Of a stretch of 64,000 nt of DNA, positions 47,179-56,800 are shown in pieces (position 1 is the stretch's first letter; each line of letters begins with the position of its first letter). The notes below the pieces were generated by a model. That model saw only the letters and a list, made by a program, of their open reading frames with translations. It did no database searches and was not told the origin of the DNA. The DNA is from Gulbenkiania mobilis (lineage in GTDB: Bacteria; Pseudomonadota; Gammaproteobacteria; Burkholderiales; Chromobacteriaceae): the NCBI GenBank assembly GCA_004346645.1, contig SMDA01000010.1, positions 25,519-89,518 on the forward strand, given 5' to 3'. The position numbers were made by a program, and so were the translations under genes.

Positions 47179-47604
47179 ATGAGCGCCGCTTCCTCCCTTC
47201 CGCTGGTCTATGCCTGCTCCGGCTGCTCCAGCGCCGCCCAGATGGCCAATGACTTTGCACTGCGGCTGACCCGTGAAGGGTTGGCCGAAATGTCCTGTAT
47301 CGCCGGTGTGGGCGGCGGTGTGCCCGCCTTGGTGCGCCTGGCGAGCAGCGGGCGCCACATCCTGGCCTTGGACGGCTGTCCCTTGCGCTGTGTGGCCGCC
47401 TGCTTGCGGCAGGCAGGCCTGGCACCCAGCCAAACCGTGCTGCTTTCAGCGCACGGCGTGATCAAGCACAAGCATCGTCCTTACGACCCGGCGCAGGCGG
47501 AACTGCTGTGGCCGGAGGTAGCCACTGCGGCACGCAGACTGGCCGGACCGCCTAGCCCTCCTCTACCGGCAGCGCAAACACCTTGCCCGGATTCATCAGA
47601 TTGA
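47179..47604 (+). CDS. Putative zinc-binding protein (DGC domain)
   Basis: A 141-aa protein with an early Cys pair in YACSGCSSAAQMAN and the name-giving DGC motif in LALDGCPLRCVAACL (about 66-78). The family is thought to bind zinc with its four cysteines; function unproven. Its 3' end overlaps the convergent FAD-oxidase gene by 53 bases, so the last residues may be an extension in this genome. Confidence 0.85.
   Translation: MSAASSLPLVYACSGCSSAAQMANDFALRLTREGLAEMSCIAGVGGGVPALVRLASSGRHILALDGCPLRCVAACLRQAGLAPSQTVLLSAHGVIKHKHRPYDPAQAELLWPEVATAARRLAGPPSPPLPAAQTPCPDSSD
47279..47289 (+). repeat. Uptake-like word GGTTGGCCGAA
   Basis: Exact 11-mer inside the DGC-protein gene. Confidence 0.9.
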
Positions 47605-48955
47605 GCGGGTCCAACGCCTGCTTGATCGCCTGCATGGCGCCAATGCCGGCCTCGCCCGCCTCGCGTGCCAGATAGCGCTGCTTGCCGATACCGATGCCGT
47701 GCTCGCCGGTACACGTCCCCTCCATGGCCAGCGCCCGCTCCACCAGCCTGTGGTTGATCGCCTTGGCCCGGGCCAGATCGGCCTCGCTGCCGGGTCGCAC
47801 CAGCAGCATCAGGTGAAAGTTGCCATCGCCTACGTGTCCGAACAGGGGAGCTTCGACGCCTTCGGCGCGCAGGTCGGCGTAAGTGGCCTCAATGCATTCG
47901 GACAGGCGCGAGATCGGCACGCAGACGTCGGTGGCCATGCAGCGGCACCCCGGCACCAGCTGCAAGCCAGCAAAGTAGGCGGTATGCCGTGCCTGCCACA
48001 GCCGGCTGCGCGCTTCGGGCAGCGTGGACCAGGCAAAGGGTCCGGCGCCATTGGCTTGGGCCAACATCTGCATGGTCTCCGCCTGCTCCTTCACACCGCT
48101 CTCACTGCCGTGGAACTCCAGGAACAGGGTCGGCACCTCGGGATAGTCGGTATGGCTGTAGCGGTTGACCGCACGGAGTGTCAGCGCATCCAGCATTTCG
48201 GCACGCGCCACCGGCAAGCCGCACTGGATGGCCTGGATAACAGTGTCCACCGCCCCCGCTACCGTCTCGAACCCCACCACCGCGGACGCCACCGTCTCCG
48301 GCTGACCATAGAGTCGCACCGTTACCTCGGTAATGATGCCCAGCGTCCCCTCGGCCCCCACCAGCAGGCGCACCAGGTCATAGCCGGCCGATGACTTGCG
48401 GGCACGGGTGCCGGCATGCAGGATTTCTCCATTGGGCAACACTGCTGTCAGCGCCAGCACGTTCTCGCGCATGGTGCCGTAGCGGACGGCATTGGTGCCG
48501 GAGGCGCGGGTAGAGGCCATGCCGCCCAGCGTGGCATCGGCGCCCGGGTCGATGGGAAAGAACAGCCCGGTGTGGCGCAGTTCTTCATTGAGGCGCAGCC
48601 GCGTGACGCCGGCCTCCACCGTGGCGGTCATATCCTCTGGATGGATGGCGACGATACGGTTCATCCGCGACAGATCTACGCACACGCCGCCATGGATCGC
48701 CAGCGTATGGCCTTCCACCGAGCTGCCGGCACCGAAGGGGGCCATAGGCACCCGATGGTCGAGGCAGGCGCGCACGATGGCCTGGACCTCGGCGGTGGTC
48801 TGTGGAAAAACCACCAGATCCGGCAGGGCATCCGGATGGGCAGATTCGTCGTGTCCATGATGGGCGCGCACTGACTGGGCGCTGCTGACGCGCTCTGCGC
48901 CCAGCAGGCTGATGAGGGTGGCGTGAAGTCCGGACAAGGTGGCAGGCTGCAGCAT
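47552..48955 (-). CDS. FAD-linked oxidase, D-lactate dehydrogenase-like
   Basis: A 467-aa protein of the same fold as the enzyme at 4515-5906. FAD domain: VVFPQTTAEVQAIV, PFGAGSSVEGHTLAIHGG, DPGADATLGGMASTRASGTNAVRYG (in parts). C-terminal motifs: GHVGDGNFHLMLLV and TGEHGIGIGKQRYL. PFGxGSSVEGH resembles the eukaryotic-type D-lactate dehydrogenases (LDHD). ATG 48955 is used because aaggag lies six bases upstream; an ATG at 48982 is less likely. Confidence 0.88.
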   Translation of the reverse strand: MLQPATLSGLHATLISLLGAERVSSAQSVRAHHGHDESAHPDALPDLVVFPQTTAEVQAIVRACLDHRVPMAPFGAGSSVEGHTLAIHGGVCVDLSRMNRIVAIHPEDMTATVEAGVTRLRLNEELRHTGLFFPIDPGADATLGGMASTRASGTNAVRYGTMRENVLALTAVLPNGEILHAGTRARKSSAGYDLVRLLVGAEGTLGIITEVTVRLYGQPETVASAVVGFETVAGAVDTVIQAIQCGLPVARAEMLDALTLRAVNRYSHTDYPEVPTLFLEFHGSESGVKEQAETMQMLAQANGAGPFAWSTLPEARSRLWQARHTAYFAGLQLVPGCRCMATDVCVPISRLSECIEATYADLRAEGVEAPLFGHVGDGNFHLMLLVRPGSEADLARAKAINHRLVERALAMEGTCTGEHGIGIGKQRYLAREAGEAGIGAMQAIKQALDPLNLMNPGKVFALPVEEG

Positions 48956-49024
48956 GGAAGGCTCCTTCGGGCGGGGGGACATCCCATGCTACGCCACATG
49001 CCGCCGTTCTTCCCGCAGGCGCGG

Positions 49025-50029
49025 TCAAAAGGCAGGCGGGTCGTATTCCTCTTCCAGATCGCGCAGTGCACCGCGCGGGATGGCCACTGGCACCACCGCA
49101 CGCCGCAGCGCATCCGCTCCGCCCAGCCGCAGCTCCTCGAAGCTGACGGCATACACATCCGGCCGCTCGTTGCTGTCGTACTTCACCCCCAGCCGGTCCA
49201 GATAGAGGGTGGCCGGGTGCAGCACGAACACGTCCGTTGGATGCTCCATCAGCCGCATCGCCAGCGTCAGCCGGGACTCCAGCCCCGACGCCTCGCGCAG
49301 TGTGACCAGCTCGGTCTCCAGCGCCTTGAGCCTTTCGCTTAAGGTGGCCACGTCTTCCGGAGCTTCGCCGGCCAGGGAGTCGATCACCACGCTGCCTGGC
49401 GACTGCGCCGCCGACAGCCGCAGCCGCACGCGGGTCAGCTCGGTTTCCACCACCACGCGCCGGCTCTCGGCCGCATGCAGGGCCGCACCGATCAGGGCCA
49501 CCACCTCCTCCAGCCCCCGCCCCTGCATCGCTTCGGCCAACCCTTGCAGGCTGTCGCATGGCAGGATCAGGCGGTGGTTGTCGAAGCTGACCACGGTCTG
49601 CTCCACGTCACTGCGCACCTCGCCCTCATCGGTGGCCATGCCGTAGCGCTGGTTCTCGCTCACCTGCGCCACCAGGAGCGCATAGGCGGTGTCGGGGCTG
49701 GAGGGGGCGGCAAAGAATGCCTGCACGGCCGGACTCTGCCGCAGCGTTACGACCAGGCTGGCCGGTGAGGAAAAGAACAAGCCCACGCGCCTGTCCTGGC
49801 TGTACCCTTGCCGGGACAGGGGCAAGGGCGCATCGGTCAGCCGCCCCAGCGTGCGGCTGAAGGCCAAGAGGCGGCGCACGCCGGGCAGGAGCTTGCGCCG
49901 GTAGCCGGGCACCAGACGCAGGCGCGGGTCGATGCGCTCGACCAGTTCGTCGAGTCGGGCATCGGCCTCGTCGGCCCCCTCCGGCCGCGGGCCGGCTCCG
50001 TGCATCCATCGAAGAAGATTCTGGAACAT
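49025..50029 (-). CDS. Protein of unknown function, 334 aa
   Basis: I do not recognise this family. It is a soluble, helix-rich protein without signal peptide. A basic N-terminal third (LRLVPGYRRKLLPGVRRLLAF) is followed by a mixed middle part and a coiled-coil stretch at about 215-245 (DVATLSERLKALETELVTLREA). The end is strand-rich and acidic (DLEEEYDPPAF). Codon use looks like its neighbours, so it is a real resident gene. It is divergent from the CDF transporter. Confidence 0.75.
   Translation of the reverse strand: MFQNLLRWMHGAGPRPEGADEADARLDELVERIDPRLRLVPGYRRKLLPGVRRLLAFSRTLGRLTDAPLPLSRQGYSQDRRVGLFFSSPASLVVTLRQSPAVQAFFAAPSSPDTAYALLVAQVSENQRYGMATDEGEVRSDVEQTVVSFDNHRLILPCDSLQGLAEAMQGRGLEEVVALIGAALHAAESRRVVVETELTRVRLRLSAAQSPGSVVIDSLAGEAPEDVATLSERLKALETELVTLREASGLESRLTLAMRLMEHPTDVFVLHPATLYLDRLGVKYDSNERPDVYAVSFEELRLGGADALRRAVVPVAIPRGALRDLEEEYDPPAF
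49532..49542 (-). repeat. Uptake-like word GGTTGGCCGAA
   Basis: Exact 11-mer inside the 334-aa unknown gene. Confidence 0.9.
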
Positions 50030-50195
50030 GGCGGTATCCTGGACAGCATGCGCGAAGCCGCCAGTGTGCCAGCTTGCGCCCTGCGCGTTAAGGCAGCGTC
50101 ACCCTCGCCCCTGACCCAGGTCAAGCCTTTGGGCGCCGTTCTTGCTGCATCCCTTGCCAGGCGGCCACAACCGCAACCGGCCGCAAGGAGACTGC

Positions 50196-51125
50196 ATGAC
50201 TGAAACTCGCAAAGGCACGCTGACGGCGATCTTCTACGCCTTGGGCGCCAACGGTGGCATTGCGCTGTCCAAGTTCCTGGCTGCCCTCTACACCGGCTCG
50301 GGCGCGATGCTGGCCGAAGCCATCCATTCCACCGCCGACTGTGCAAACCAGCTCCTGCTGCTGGTGGGACTGCGCCAGGCCAGAAAGCCGGCCAATGCCG
50401 ACCACCCACTCGGTCACGGGCGGGTAGTGTACTTCTGGTCGATGATGGTGGCGCAGCTGCTGTTCGGCATGGGTGCGGTGTTCAGTGTGGTGGAGGGTGT
50501 GAAACGGCTGAACGCCCCGTCGGAAATCAGCAACCCCTACGTCGCGCTGGTCGTGCTGGCCGTGGCCGTGGGGCTGGAAGGCTTCAGCCTGCGCGGGGCG
50601 CTGCGGCAGATCCGCAAGGCCGCGCCCGGCAAGCCCTTCCTGCGCTGGTTCCGCGAGACTAGGCAGTCGGAGTTGATGGTGGTGGCCGGCGAGGACATCG
50701 CCGCGCTGATCGGCCTGTCGCTGGCGTTGGTGGCCGTATGCCTGACGCTGGTCACCGGCAACCCGGTCTACGACGCGTGGGGGTCGATCGCAGTAGGTGT
50801 GGTGCTGGGCGTGGTGTCACTGGCAGTGCTGGTGGAGGTGAAGTCGCTGATCGTCGGCGAGTCGGTCAACCCGGAACTGCGGCGCGCGATCTCGGAGTTC
50901 GTGGCGGCCCAGCCCGAGGTGCGCGACGTCATCAGCATCATCACCTTGGCGTGGGGCGACCGCATCGTGATCGCAATCCAGGCCGAGATGACGGAAGCCG
51001 CGTCAGCCAGCAGGCTGGTGGACGATATCAATGCGGTAGAAGCCCGCATCCAGGAAAAATGGCCCTTCGCCGCATGGGTGTTTTTCGAGCCGGACCACCG
51101 GCGCCCTCAGCGCGATAAGGCCTGA
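50196..51125 (+). CDS. Cation diffusion facilitator (SLC30A9-like subgroup)
   Basis: A 309-aa transporter with about six membrane helices. The first metal site is AEAIHSTADCANQ (HxxxD, about 41-47). The matching second site in helix 5 reads VVAGEDIAALIG, with no second HxxxD, as in the SLC30A9 branch. HPLGHGRVVYFW follows helix 2 and a cytoplasmic C-terminal domain ends the protein. It likely exports Zn or a related divalent metal, but the altered site makes this uncertain. It overlaps the convergent ybaL gene by 19 bases. Confidence 0.88.
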   Translation: MTETRKGTLTAIFYALGANGGIALSKFLAALYTGSGAMLAEAIHSTADCANQLLLLVGLRQARKPANADHPLGHGRVVYFWSMMVAQLLFGMGAVFSVVEGVKRLNAPSEISNPYVALVVLAVAVGLEGFSLRGALRQIRKAAPGKPFLRWFRETRQSELMVVAGEDIAALIGLSLALVAVCLTLVTGNPVYDAWGSIAVGVVLGVVSLAVLVEVKSLIVGESVNPELRRAISEFVAAQPEVRDVISIITLAWGDRIVIAIQAEMTEAASASRLVDDINAVEARIQEKWPFAAWVFFEPDHRRPQRDKA

Positions 51126-52786
51126 CGGGCCAGCTCGGCCATACGGTCGGCCAAGACCGCGCGCTCCACCAGCACGGTGGCACCGGTCTCGGTCTCCAGC
51201 AGGTGCGCTTCTTCATCATTGTGCGCCCGGATCACAATGTCGATGCCCGGATTGAGCATGCGGGCAGTTTCGGCCATTCGCCGTACGCCGAAGGGTTCGG
51301 GCAGGGCCACCAGCAGCAGCCGCGCCCGTGCGACATGGGCCTGGATCAGCACTGACGGCTCGCTGGCATCCCCCGCTACCGCTGGAATGCCCTGCGCCCG
51401 CAGTGCCTCCACCTGTTCGCGGTTGCTGTCGGCCACGACGAAGGGGATCCCGTCGGCGCTCAACGCTTCGGCCACGCTTCGGCCAACCCTGCCATATCCC
51501 ACCAAGACCACCTGACCGGTTAGCTTGTGCGGCTCCACCGTGGTCGGCAGCTCTGCCAAGGGGTCGAGGCTGCGTTCAAGACGACGGGCCAGCGTTGAAC
51601 GGCGGCGTGCCCACGCCTGCAGCGGCTCGGCTAGACCGAACACGACCGGATTGAGGGCAATCGAAAAAATCGCGCCGGCCAGGATCAGGCTCTGCGCTTC
51701 GGGGGGCAGCAGACCGAGCGAGGCCCCGAGCCCGGCCAGGATGAACGAGAACTCCCCGATCTGGGCCAGGCTGGCCGAAACGGTCAGCGCCGTGTTGAGC
51801 GGGTAGCGCAGCAGCAGCACGAGCAAGCCTGCCGCCAGCGACTTGCCCAAAATGACGATACCCAGCACCGCCAGCACCTGCAGGGGGCGCTCCAGCAGCA
51901 CCATCGGATCGAACAGCATGCCTACCGATACAAAGAACAGCACCGAGAAGGCATCACGCAGTGGCAGGGTTTCTTCCGCGGCGCGATGGCTCAGGCTGGA
52001 CTCGCGCAACACCATCCCGGCAAAGAAAGCACCCAGCGCGAACGACACCCCGAAGAGCGCCGAGGCGCCGAAGGCGATCCCCACTGCTGCGGCGATCACG
52101 CACAAGGTAAACAGCTCGCGCGAACCGGTGCGGGCCACCTGCCACAGCATCCATGGAAAGAGCTTGCGCCCCACCAACAGCATCAGTGCGACGAACACCG
52201 CCACTTGGCCAAGCGTGACCATCAGTGTGCGGCCCAGGCCGTCGGCGGGCTCGCCGCCCGCCAGAAAGCCGGCCAGCGGTGGCAGCAGTACCAACATCAG
52301 CACCGTGACCAGGTCCTCCACTACCAGCCAGCCGACGGCAATCCGGCCGTTAGTGGTATCCAGCAGTCGACGGTCTTCCAGCGCACGCAGCAGCACTACG
52401 GTGCTGGCCACCGACAGCGCCAGTCCGAACACCACGCCCGCGCCCCAGTTCCAGCCCCAGAGCGTGGCCACGCCCCAGCCCAGTGCCGTCGCCACCGCCA
52501 CCTGCACGACCGCTCCCGGCAAGGCGATACGCCGCACGGCCATGAGGTCTGCCACAGAAAAGTGCAGCCCGACACCGAACATCAGCAGCATGACGCCGAT
52601 CTCGGCCAATTGGCCCGCCAGTGAGAGGTCGGCCACAAAGCCGGGCGTGGCCGGGCCGATCAGCATGCCTGCCAATAGGTAGCCCACCAGCGCCGGGAGC
52701 CGCAGCCGTACGGCCAGAAGGCCCAAGACCAGCGCGGCGCCCAGCGCGGCAGCAATCGTGGTGATGAGAGTAACTTCGTGAGGCAT
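51107..52786 (-). CDS. ybaL: KefB-family cation:proton antiporter YbaL
   Basis: A 559-aa CPA2 antiporter. Its N terminus (LVGYLLAGMLIGPATPGFVAD, in parts, then LAEIGVMLLMFGVGLHFSVADL) closely follows the YbaL pattern. About 12 helices cover residues 5-385. A TrkA-N NAD-binding domain (VVLVGYGRVGRSVAEALSADG, in parts) is at about 415-530. There is no C-terminal Kef-type ancillary partner gene nearby. It is the last gene before the sigma54 region. Confidence 0.93.
   Translation of the reverse strand: MPHEVTLITTIAAALGAALVLGLLAVRLRLPALVGYLLAGMLIGPATPGFVADLSLAGQLAEIGVMLLMFGVGLHFSVADLMAVRRIALPGAVVQVAVATALGWGVATLWGWNWGAGVVFGLALSVASTVVLLRALEDRRLLDTTNGRIAVGWLVVEDLVTVLMLVLLPPLAGFLAGGEPADGLGRTLMVTLGQVAVFVALMLLVGRKLFPWMLWQVARTGSRELFTLCVIAAAVGIAFGASALFGVSFALGAFFAGMVLRESSLSHRAAEETLPLRDAFSVLFFVSVGMLFDPMVLLERPLQVLAVLGIVILGKSLAAGLLVLLLRYPLNTALTVSASLAQIGEFSFILAGLGASLGLLPPEAQSLILAGAIFSIALNPVVFGLAEPLQAWARRRSTLARRLERSLDPLAELPTTVEPHKLTGQVVLVGYGRVGRSVAEALSADGIPFVVADSNREQVEALRAQGIPAVAGDASEPSVLIQAHVARARLLLVALPEPFGVRRMAETARMLNPGIDIVIRAHNDEEAHLLETETGATVLVERAVLADRMAELARQALSR
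51478..51488 (-). repeat. Uptake-like word GGTTGGCCGAA
   Basis: Exact 11-mer inside ybaL. A one-mismatch copy (GGCTGGCCGAA) is at 51769-51779. Confidence 0.9.
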
Positions 52787-52810
52787 GACTGGGGCTCCGT
52801 CCGGTAGGCA

Positions 52811-52860
52811 ATGCTTTTTTGGAGCATACAGCCCGGGTCCGGTTCAATGCCCTTTGCATT
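52811..52860. promoter_or_regulatory. Two inverted repeats upstream of a sigma54 promoter (candidate activator sites)
   Basis: ATGCT-N7-AGCAT (52811-52827) and AATGC-N5-GCATT (52846-52860) lie 90-140 bases upstream of the -24/-12 promoter, the usual distance for NtrC-type activator sites. Both share TGC/GCA half-sites. Confidence 0.45.
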
Positions 52861-52949
52861 AAATCAGAAAAAACGCCGATTTCCCCTTTGCGGACACACC
52901 AAGGCGGGCCAGCCGCAACTGTCGATGCCGTCATACCGTTACGTCCGGC

Positions 52950-52966
52950 TGGCATGGCTCTTGCAT
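52950..52966 (+). promoter_or_regulatory. Sigma54 (RpoN) -24/-12 promoter
   Basis: TGGCATGGCTCTTGCAT has GG and GC separated by exactly ten bases and matches the TGGCAC-N5-TTGCA consensus at nearly every position. It points rightwards, away from ybaL. Confidence 0.8.
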
Positions 52967-52975
52967 TCGCTAGCG

Positions 52976-53040
52976 CCGCGAACTTAGGCTTTCGCTCCAA
53001 GGTAAATACCCTTTGCCCGCCCTGGTGGCGGGCTTTTTTT
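52976..53040 (+). ncRNA. Candidate small RNA from the sigma54 promoter
   Basis: A start about 12 bases past the GC of the -12 element and the terminator ending at 53040 define an RNA of roughly 65 nt with no ATG. No protein gene lies between promoter and terminator. It could be a true regulatory RNA or the leftover leader of a lost operon. Confidence 0.5.
53015..53040 (+). terminator. Strong Rho-independent terminator
   Basis: Perfect 7-bp stem gcccgcc / ggcgggc with a 5-base loop, then seven T on the plus strand. The minus strand has no T-run, so it serves plus-strand transcription. Confidence 0.88.
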
Positions 53041-53389
53041 ATCGTGCCAGCCGTGCCAGCCGGCGATAGAGGGTGCGCTCGGTCAGCCCAAGGGCGGCCG
53101 CCAACGCGGCACGGTCCTGTGGCAGCCGTTCACAGGCCCACTTCAGATAGGCAACTTCCAGTGCGTCCAGCGAGACGAGCGGGCTGGAGAACAGCCCCGC
53201 TTCCGATCCCGTCGACCGTGCTGGCGCATGCACGTCTTCCTCTCCTTCTATCGGCCGGTCCTCGCCCGGAGGTGCTTCGGCCAAGGGGACATCGGGTTGC
53301 AGGTGCTCCGGCCCCAGCACGAGGCCATCGCACAGCAGGCTGGCCCGCTCCAGCAGGTTGCGCAGTTCACGCACGTTGCCCGGAAAAGA
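53039..53389 (-). pseudogene. 3' remnant of a sigma54-dependent activator (NtrC family)
   Basis: The surviving C-terminal part starts in the AAA+ domain motif FPGNVRELRNLLERASLL and ends with a Fis-type helix-turn-helix (LDALEVAYLKWACERL, LGLTERTLYRRLARL). Everything before PGNVREL, including the GAFTGA loop and any sensor domain, is missing. Upstream codons (53384 onward) switch abruptly to AT-rich island DNA. The N-terminal part is not found at the other island end. Confidence 0.85.
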
Positions 53390-53736
53390 ACCAGAAATAA
53401 CCCTTTGTGATCTTCAATATAGTCAGATACTTTTTTTAGCCAAGTGCGCGATGCTTTTATTTCTTCCGCTCTTGCCCGAGATCGAGCAACACCAATACCT
53501 CTGGTTGTAATCCCAAGGTGGCAATATTTTTGCCCTAATGCTCGGTACTCGATCCACTCATTTGCGATGCATTTATCTACGGCTTTTTCTAAATCAGAGA
53601 TGGAGTAATTAGAACCATATTTTCTGTTTATTTCATCAGCAAGCTGCTTGTCAACGGAAAAAATAACCTCCTTTGCAGTGTTGCCATTGGCTTCCATGAA
53701 GTCAATGATATTGGAGAGAATCTTGAACTCAGGCAT
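53248..53736 (-). CDS. Island protein with winged-helix look and a chimeric C terminus
   Basis: The first 118 or so residues (MPEFKILSNIIDFMEANGN ... YIEDHKGLFLVLF) are AT-rich in codon use and belong to the island. KAVDKCIANEWIEYRALG followed by LGITTRGIGVARSRA looks like a winged helix. From about 53386 leftwards the frame runs out of phase into the sigma54 activator remnant, so the last 45 residues (RATCVNCATCWSG ...) are artificial. The natural C terminus, perhaps a membrane helix, was lost at the junction. Confidence 0.55.
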   Translation of the reverse strand: MPEFKILSNIIDFMEANGNTAKEVIFSVDKQLADEINRKYGSNYSISDLEKAVDKCIANEWIEYRALGQKYCHLGITTRGIGVARSRARAEEIKASRTWLKKVSDYIEDHKGLFLVLFRATCVNCATCWSGPACCAMASCWGRSTCNPMSPWPKHLRARTGR

Positions 53737-53815
53737 AGTGGCTCCCTAAGTTAGGGCAGGTGAAAGTCAAGTGTGGGTCATTCCTTCGAGAGTTTTTCAA
53801 TATGTCTTTTTGAGG

Positions 53816-56800
53816 TTAATGAATCCCCGCAGACATCCCTTGGTAGATGCTCTGTCCTGCCCCGAAGTAGTTCTCGTAGATGTGGGCATAGGTCTTCACC
53901 CGCTTGTCTTTCTTCAGGTCTGGCGTGTAAGACTTGGGCAGCTTGATGTAGAAGTCCCGGATGGTTCGCTCGACATCGGCCTTGGTCTGGGTCTTCAGTC
54001 GCCAATCAAGGACCAGCTTCTCGGCCTTCAGCTTGGCGAGTAGTTCCTTGGCAACCTTCTTCACCTCGTCTTTTTCCTTGTCGCTCAGTTCCGGCTCGGG
54101 CTGGGTCAGCAGATCGAAGATCGCCAGCTCTTCCTCGGAGAGGCTCTCCCGGTGTGCCCGTTGTTCCTCTTCGGTCAGGTTCTGGGCGAAATCCATCAGT
54201 TCCTTGAAGAAGGCTTCGAGGTTGTGGCTGGAGGCGTTGTAGCTGTCGATCAGCTTCTTGAACTTCTCCATGAAGTCGATCCGCCCCTTGTTCTCACGGA
54301 CCATCTTTTCCAGCTTCTTTTCGATCTGCCCCTTCAGCTTCTCGGTCTCGGTGGCCTTCTTGCCTTCCTCGAACTTCTTCTGGAGGGCAGCAAAGTCGAT
54401 CTGCGACAGGTCGATCAGGGCTTCAGCCGCAGGACGCTCCCCGATGCGGTAACCCTCGGTTGCAATCGAGTCATCCAGCAGTGCATCCAAGTCGCTCATC
54501 ACCCCGGAGATGTCAGGTGCAGGACGTAGCGCCTTGATCATCGCCCCGAGGTAAGCCACCAAGACAGACATGGGGGCGTAAGCATTGGCTTCCGCATCAG
54601 GCAGGATGGCCTTGAAGGTTCGAGCTACCTGACCCGCCAAGAGCAGGTACGCCTTCACCTTGTCTTCCCCGGCTTCAAGGATCACGTCCATGGCCTTCTG
54701 AAGGGCCTCCAGACGTTTTTCTGGCGGTGTGTTCACCACCCCCTTCAGATCGATGTCGAGAAGCGCACAGAACGATTCTGCCTGTTTGAGCAGCCCCTCC
54801 AGTTGCTCGACCAGAGCAGCTTTGTCCTTGATTGGCAGTTGTCCCGGCTGGTTCGGCTTGGCGTAGATACGCAGGGCGTCCTGAAGGTTACGGAAGATAC
54901 CCACGTAATCGACGATCAGACCGGCACTCTTGCCCGGTGCCACCCGGTTGGCCCGAGCGATGGTCTGCATCAGGGTGTGATTCCGCATCGGCTTGTCGAG
55001 GTACAAGGTCGAGCAAGTCGGCACATCAAAGCCGGTGATCCACATGGCGCAAACGAAGACGAGGCGCAGGGGGCCATCGGGGTCTTTGAACTTCTCGTCC
55101 AAGTCTTCACTGATCATCCGCTGCCGGTGCGGCACGATGTCCAGCCCTTTGGTCTTGAGGTCTTCGATCTCGTTCTGGGATTGCGACACCACTACGGCCA
55201 TGTCGGTGGTCTGCATGACCATGATTTTTTCGGCCAGCACCTCCTTGGCATCTCCAGTGGCTGTCTTCAGTTGTTCATGCAGATCAGCCAACTGCTTCTT
55301 CCAGTGGGCTTGTACCTTGTCGTACATCCGCACCGCCGTGGCCTTGTCGATACAGACCATCATGGCCTTGCCCCGGTAGCCGCGACCGAGGAAATGCTTC
55401 ACCAGATCGGCAGCGATGGTCTCCAGTCGTTCATCTCGGGTGATCAGGTGGTACTCACGGGCGAACTCCCGCTCCAGCTTCTTCTCTTGGGCCTCGTCCA
55501 GTTCGGCCTCTTCGAGGAGCTTTTCGATGTCCTTGTTCAGGTTCTCGTTGATGATCTGAAGCTCAGGCGTCCGGTTCTCGTAGTAGAGCGGTACCGTGGC
55601 CCCATCCTCGATGGAGCGGGCGAAGTCGTACACCGACACGTAGTCGCCGAACACCTCGCGGGTGCGTTCCTCCTCCCCGGCAATCAGCGGTGTCCCTGTG
55701 AAGCCGAGGAAGGCAGCGTTGGGCAGGGCATTCCGCATGTTCAGCGCGAAGATGTCGTACTGGCTGCGGTGGGCTTCATCGGTGATGACGATGATGTCGC
55801 TGCGGTCTGAAATCTGCGGGTAAGCCTCGCCCTTCTCCGTGTGGAACTTCTGGATCAGGCTGAAGACGTAGCGGTGATCCTGCGAGAGGAGCAACTTCAG
55901 GTGTTCCCCGCTGTTGGCCTGAACCTCCGCCCCCGTGATCGCGCCGGTTGCCGTGAAGGTCTTGTAGATTTGATCGTCCAGTTCCGAGCGGTCAGTGACG
56001 ATGACGAAGGTCCACTTGCCGGGCAAGGTGCGGAGAATCTTCTGGGTGAAGAACACCATGGAGAGGCTCTTGCCGCTCCCCTGTGTGTGCCAGAAGACCC
56101 CGAGCTTCTTCGCCGCTTCCACATCCCCGGATTCCCGCAGCTTGATCATCTGGGCAATCGCCTTGTTGACGCCCAGGTACTGGTGATTCTTGGCCACCTT
56201 CTTGATCAAGCCACCCCGTGCCAACTCGAACAGGGTGAAGTTCTCCACGATGTCGAGCAGCCGCCGCTTGTCGCAGAGACCACGAATGGCCGTTTCCAAG
56301 CTGGTGGAACCTGCCTCGGTCTCATCGTCGATCCGCCGCCACTCGAAGAAGTGTTCCCAAGGGCTGGTCAGGGTGCCCACGCGGGTCTGTGAGCCGTTGG
56401 AGAGCAGGATGAAGGCATTGGGATGGAAGAGCTGCGGGATGCTCTGGCCCTTGTAGTCCTTCAGGTTGTCGTCGTAGGCAGACTTCAGGGGAACATGCGG
56501 CCCCTTCAGCTCTATGAAGACTAGAGGAATCCCATTGACGAAGCCGAGCAGGTCACAGCGGCGCTTGTACATCTCCCCTGAGACCCACATCTGCTGGGCA
56601 AGGAAGAAGTCGTTGTTCTCCGGGGTATTCCAGTCGATGACCGAAAGCTCCACCGTCTGCGGATTGCCTTCGTCGTCGGCGACCTCAACCTTCACCCGGT
56701 CCCGCAGCAGCTTGTAGAACGCTTGGTTGGCATTGACCGGAATCTGCTTCGAGCGGTCCTCGGTCAGTTGCTCGATGGCCTGATCATAGGCAGAGGCCGG

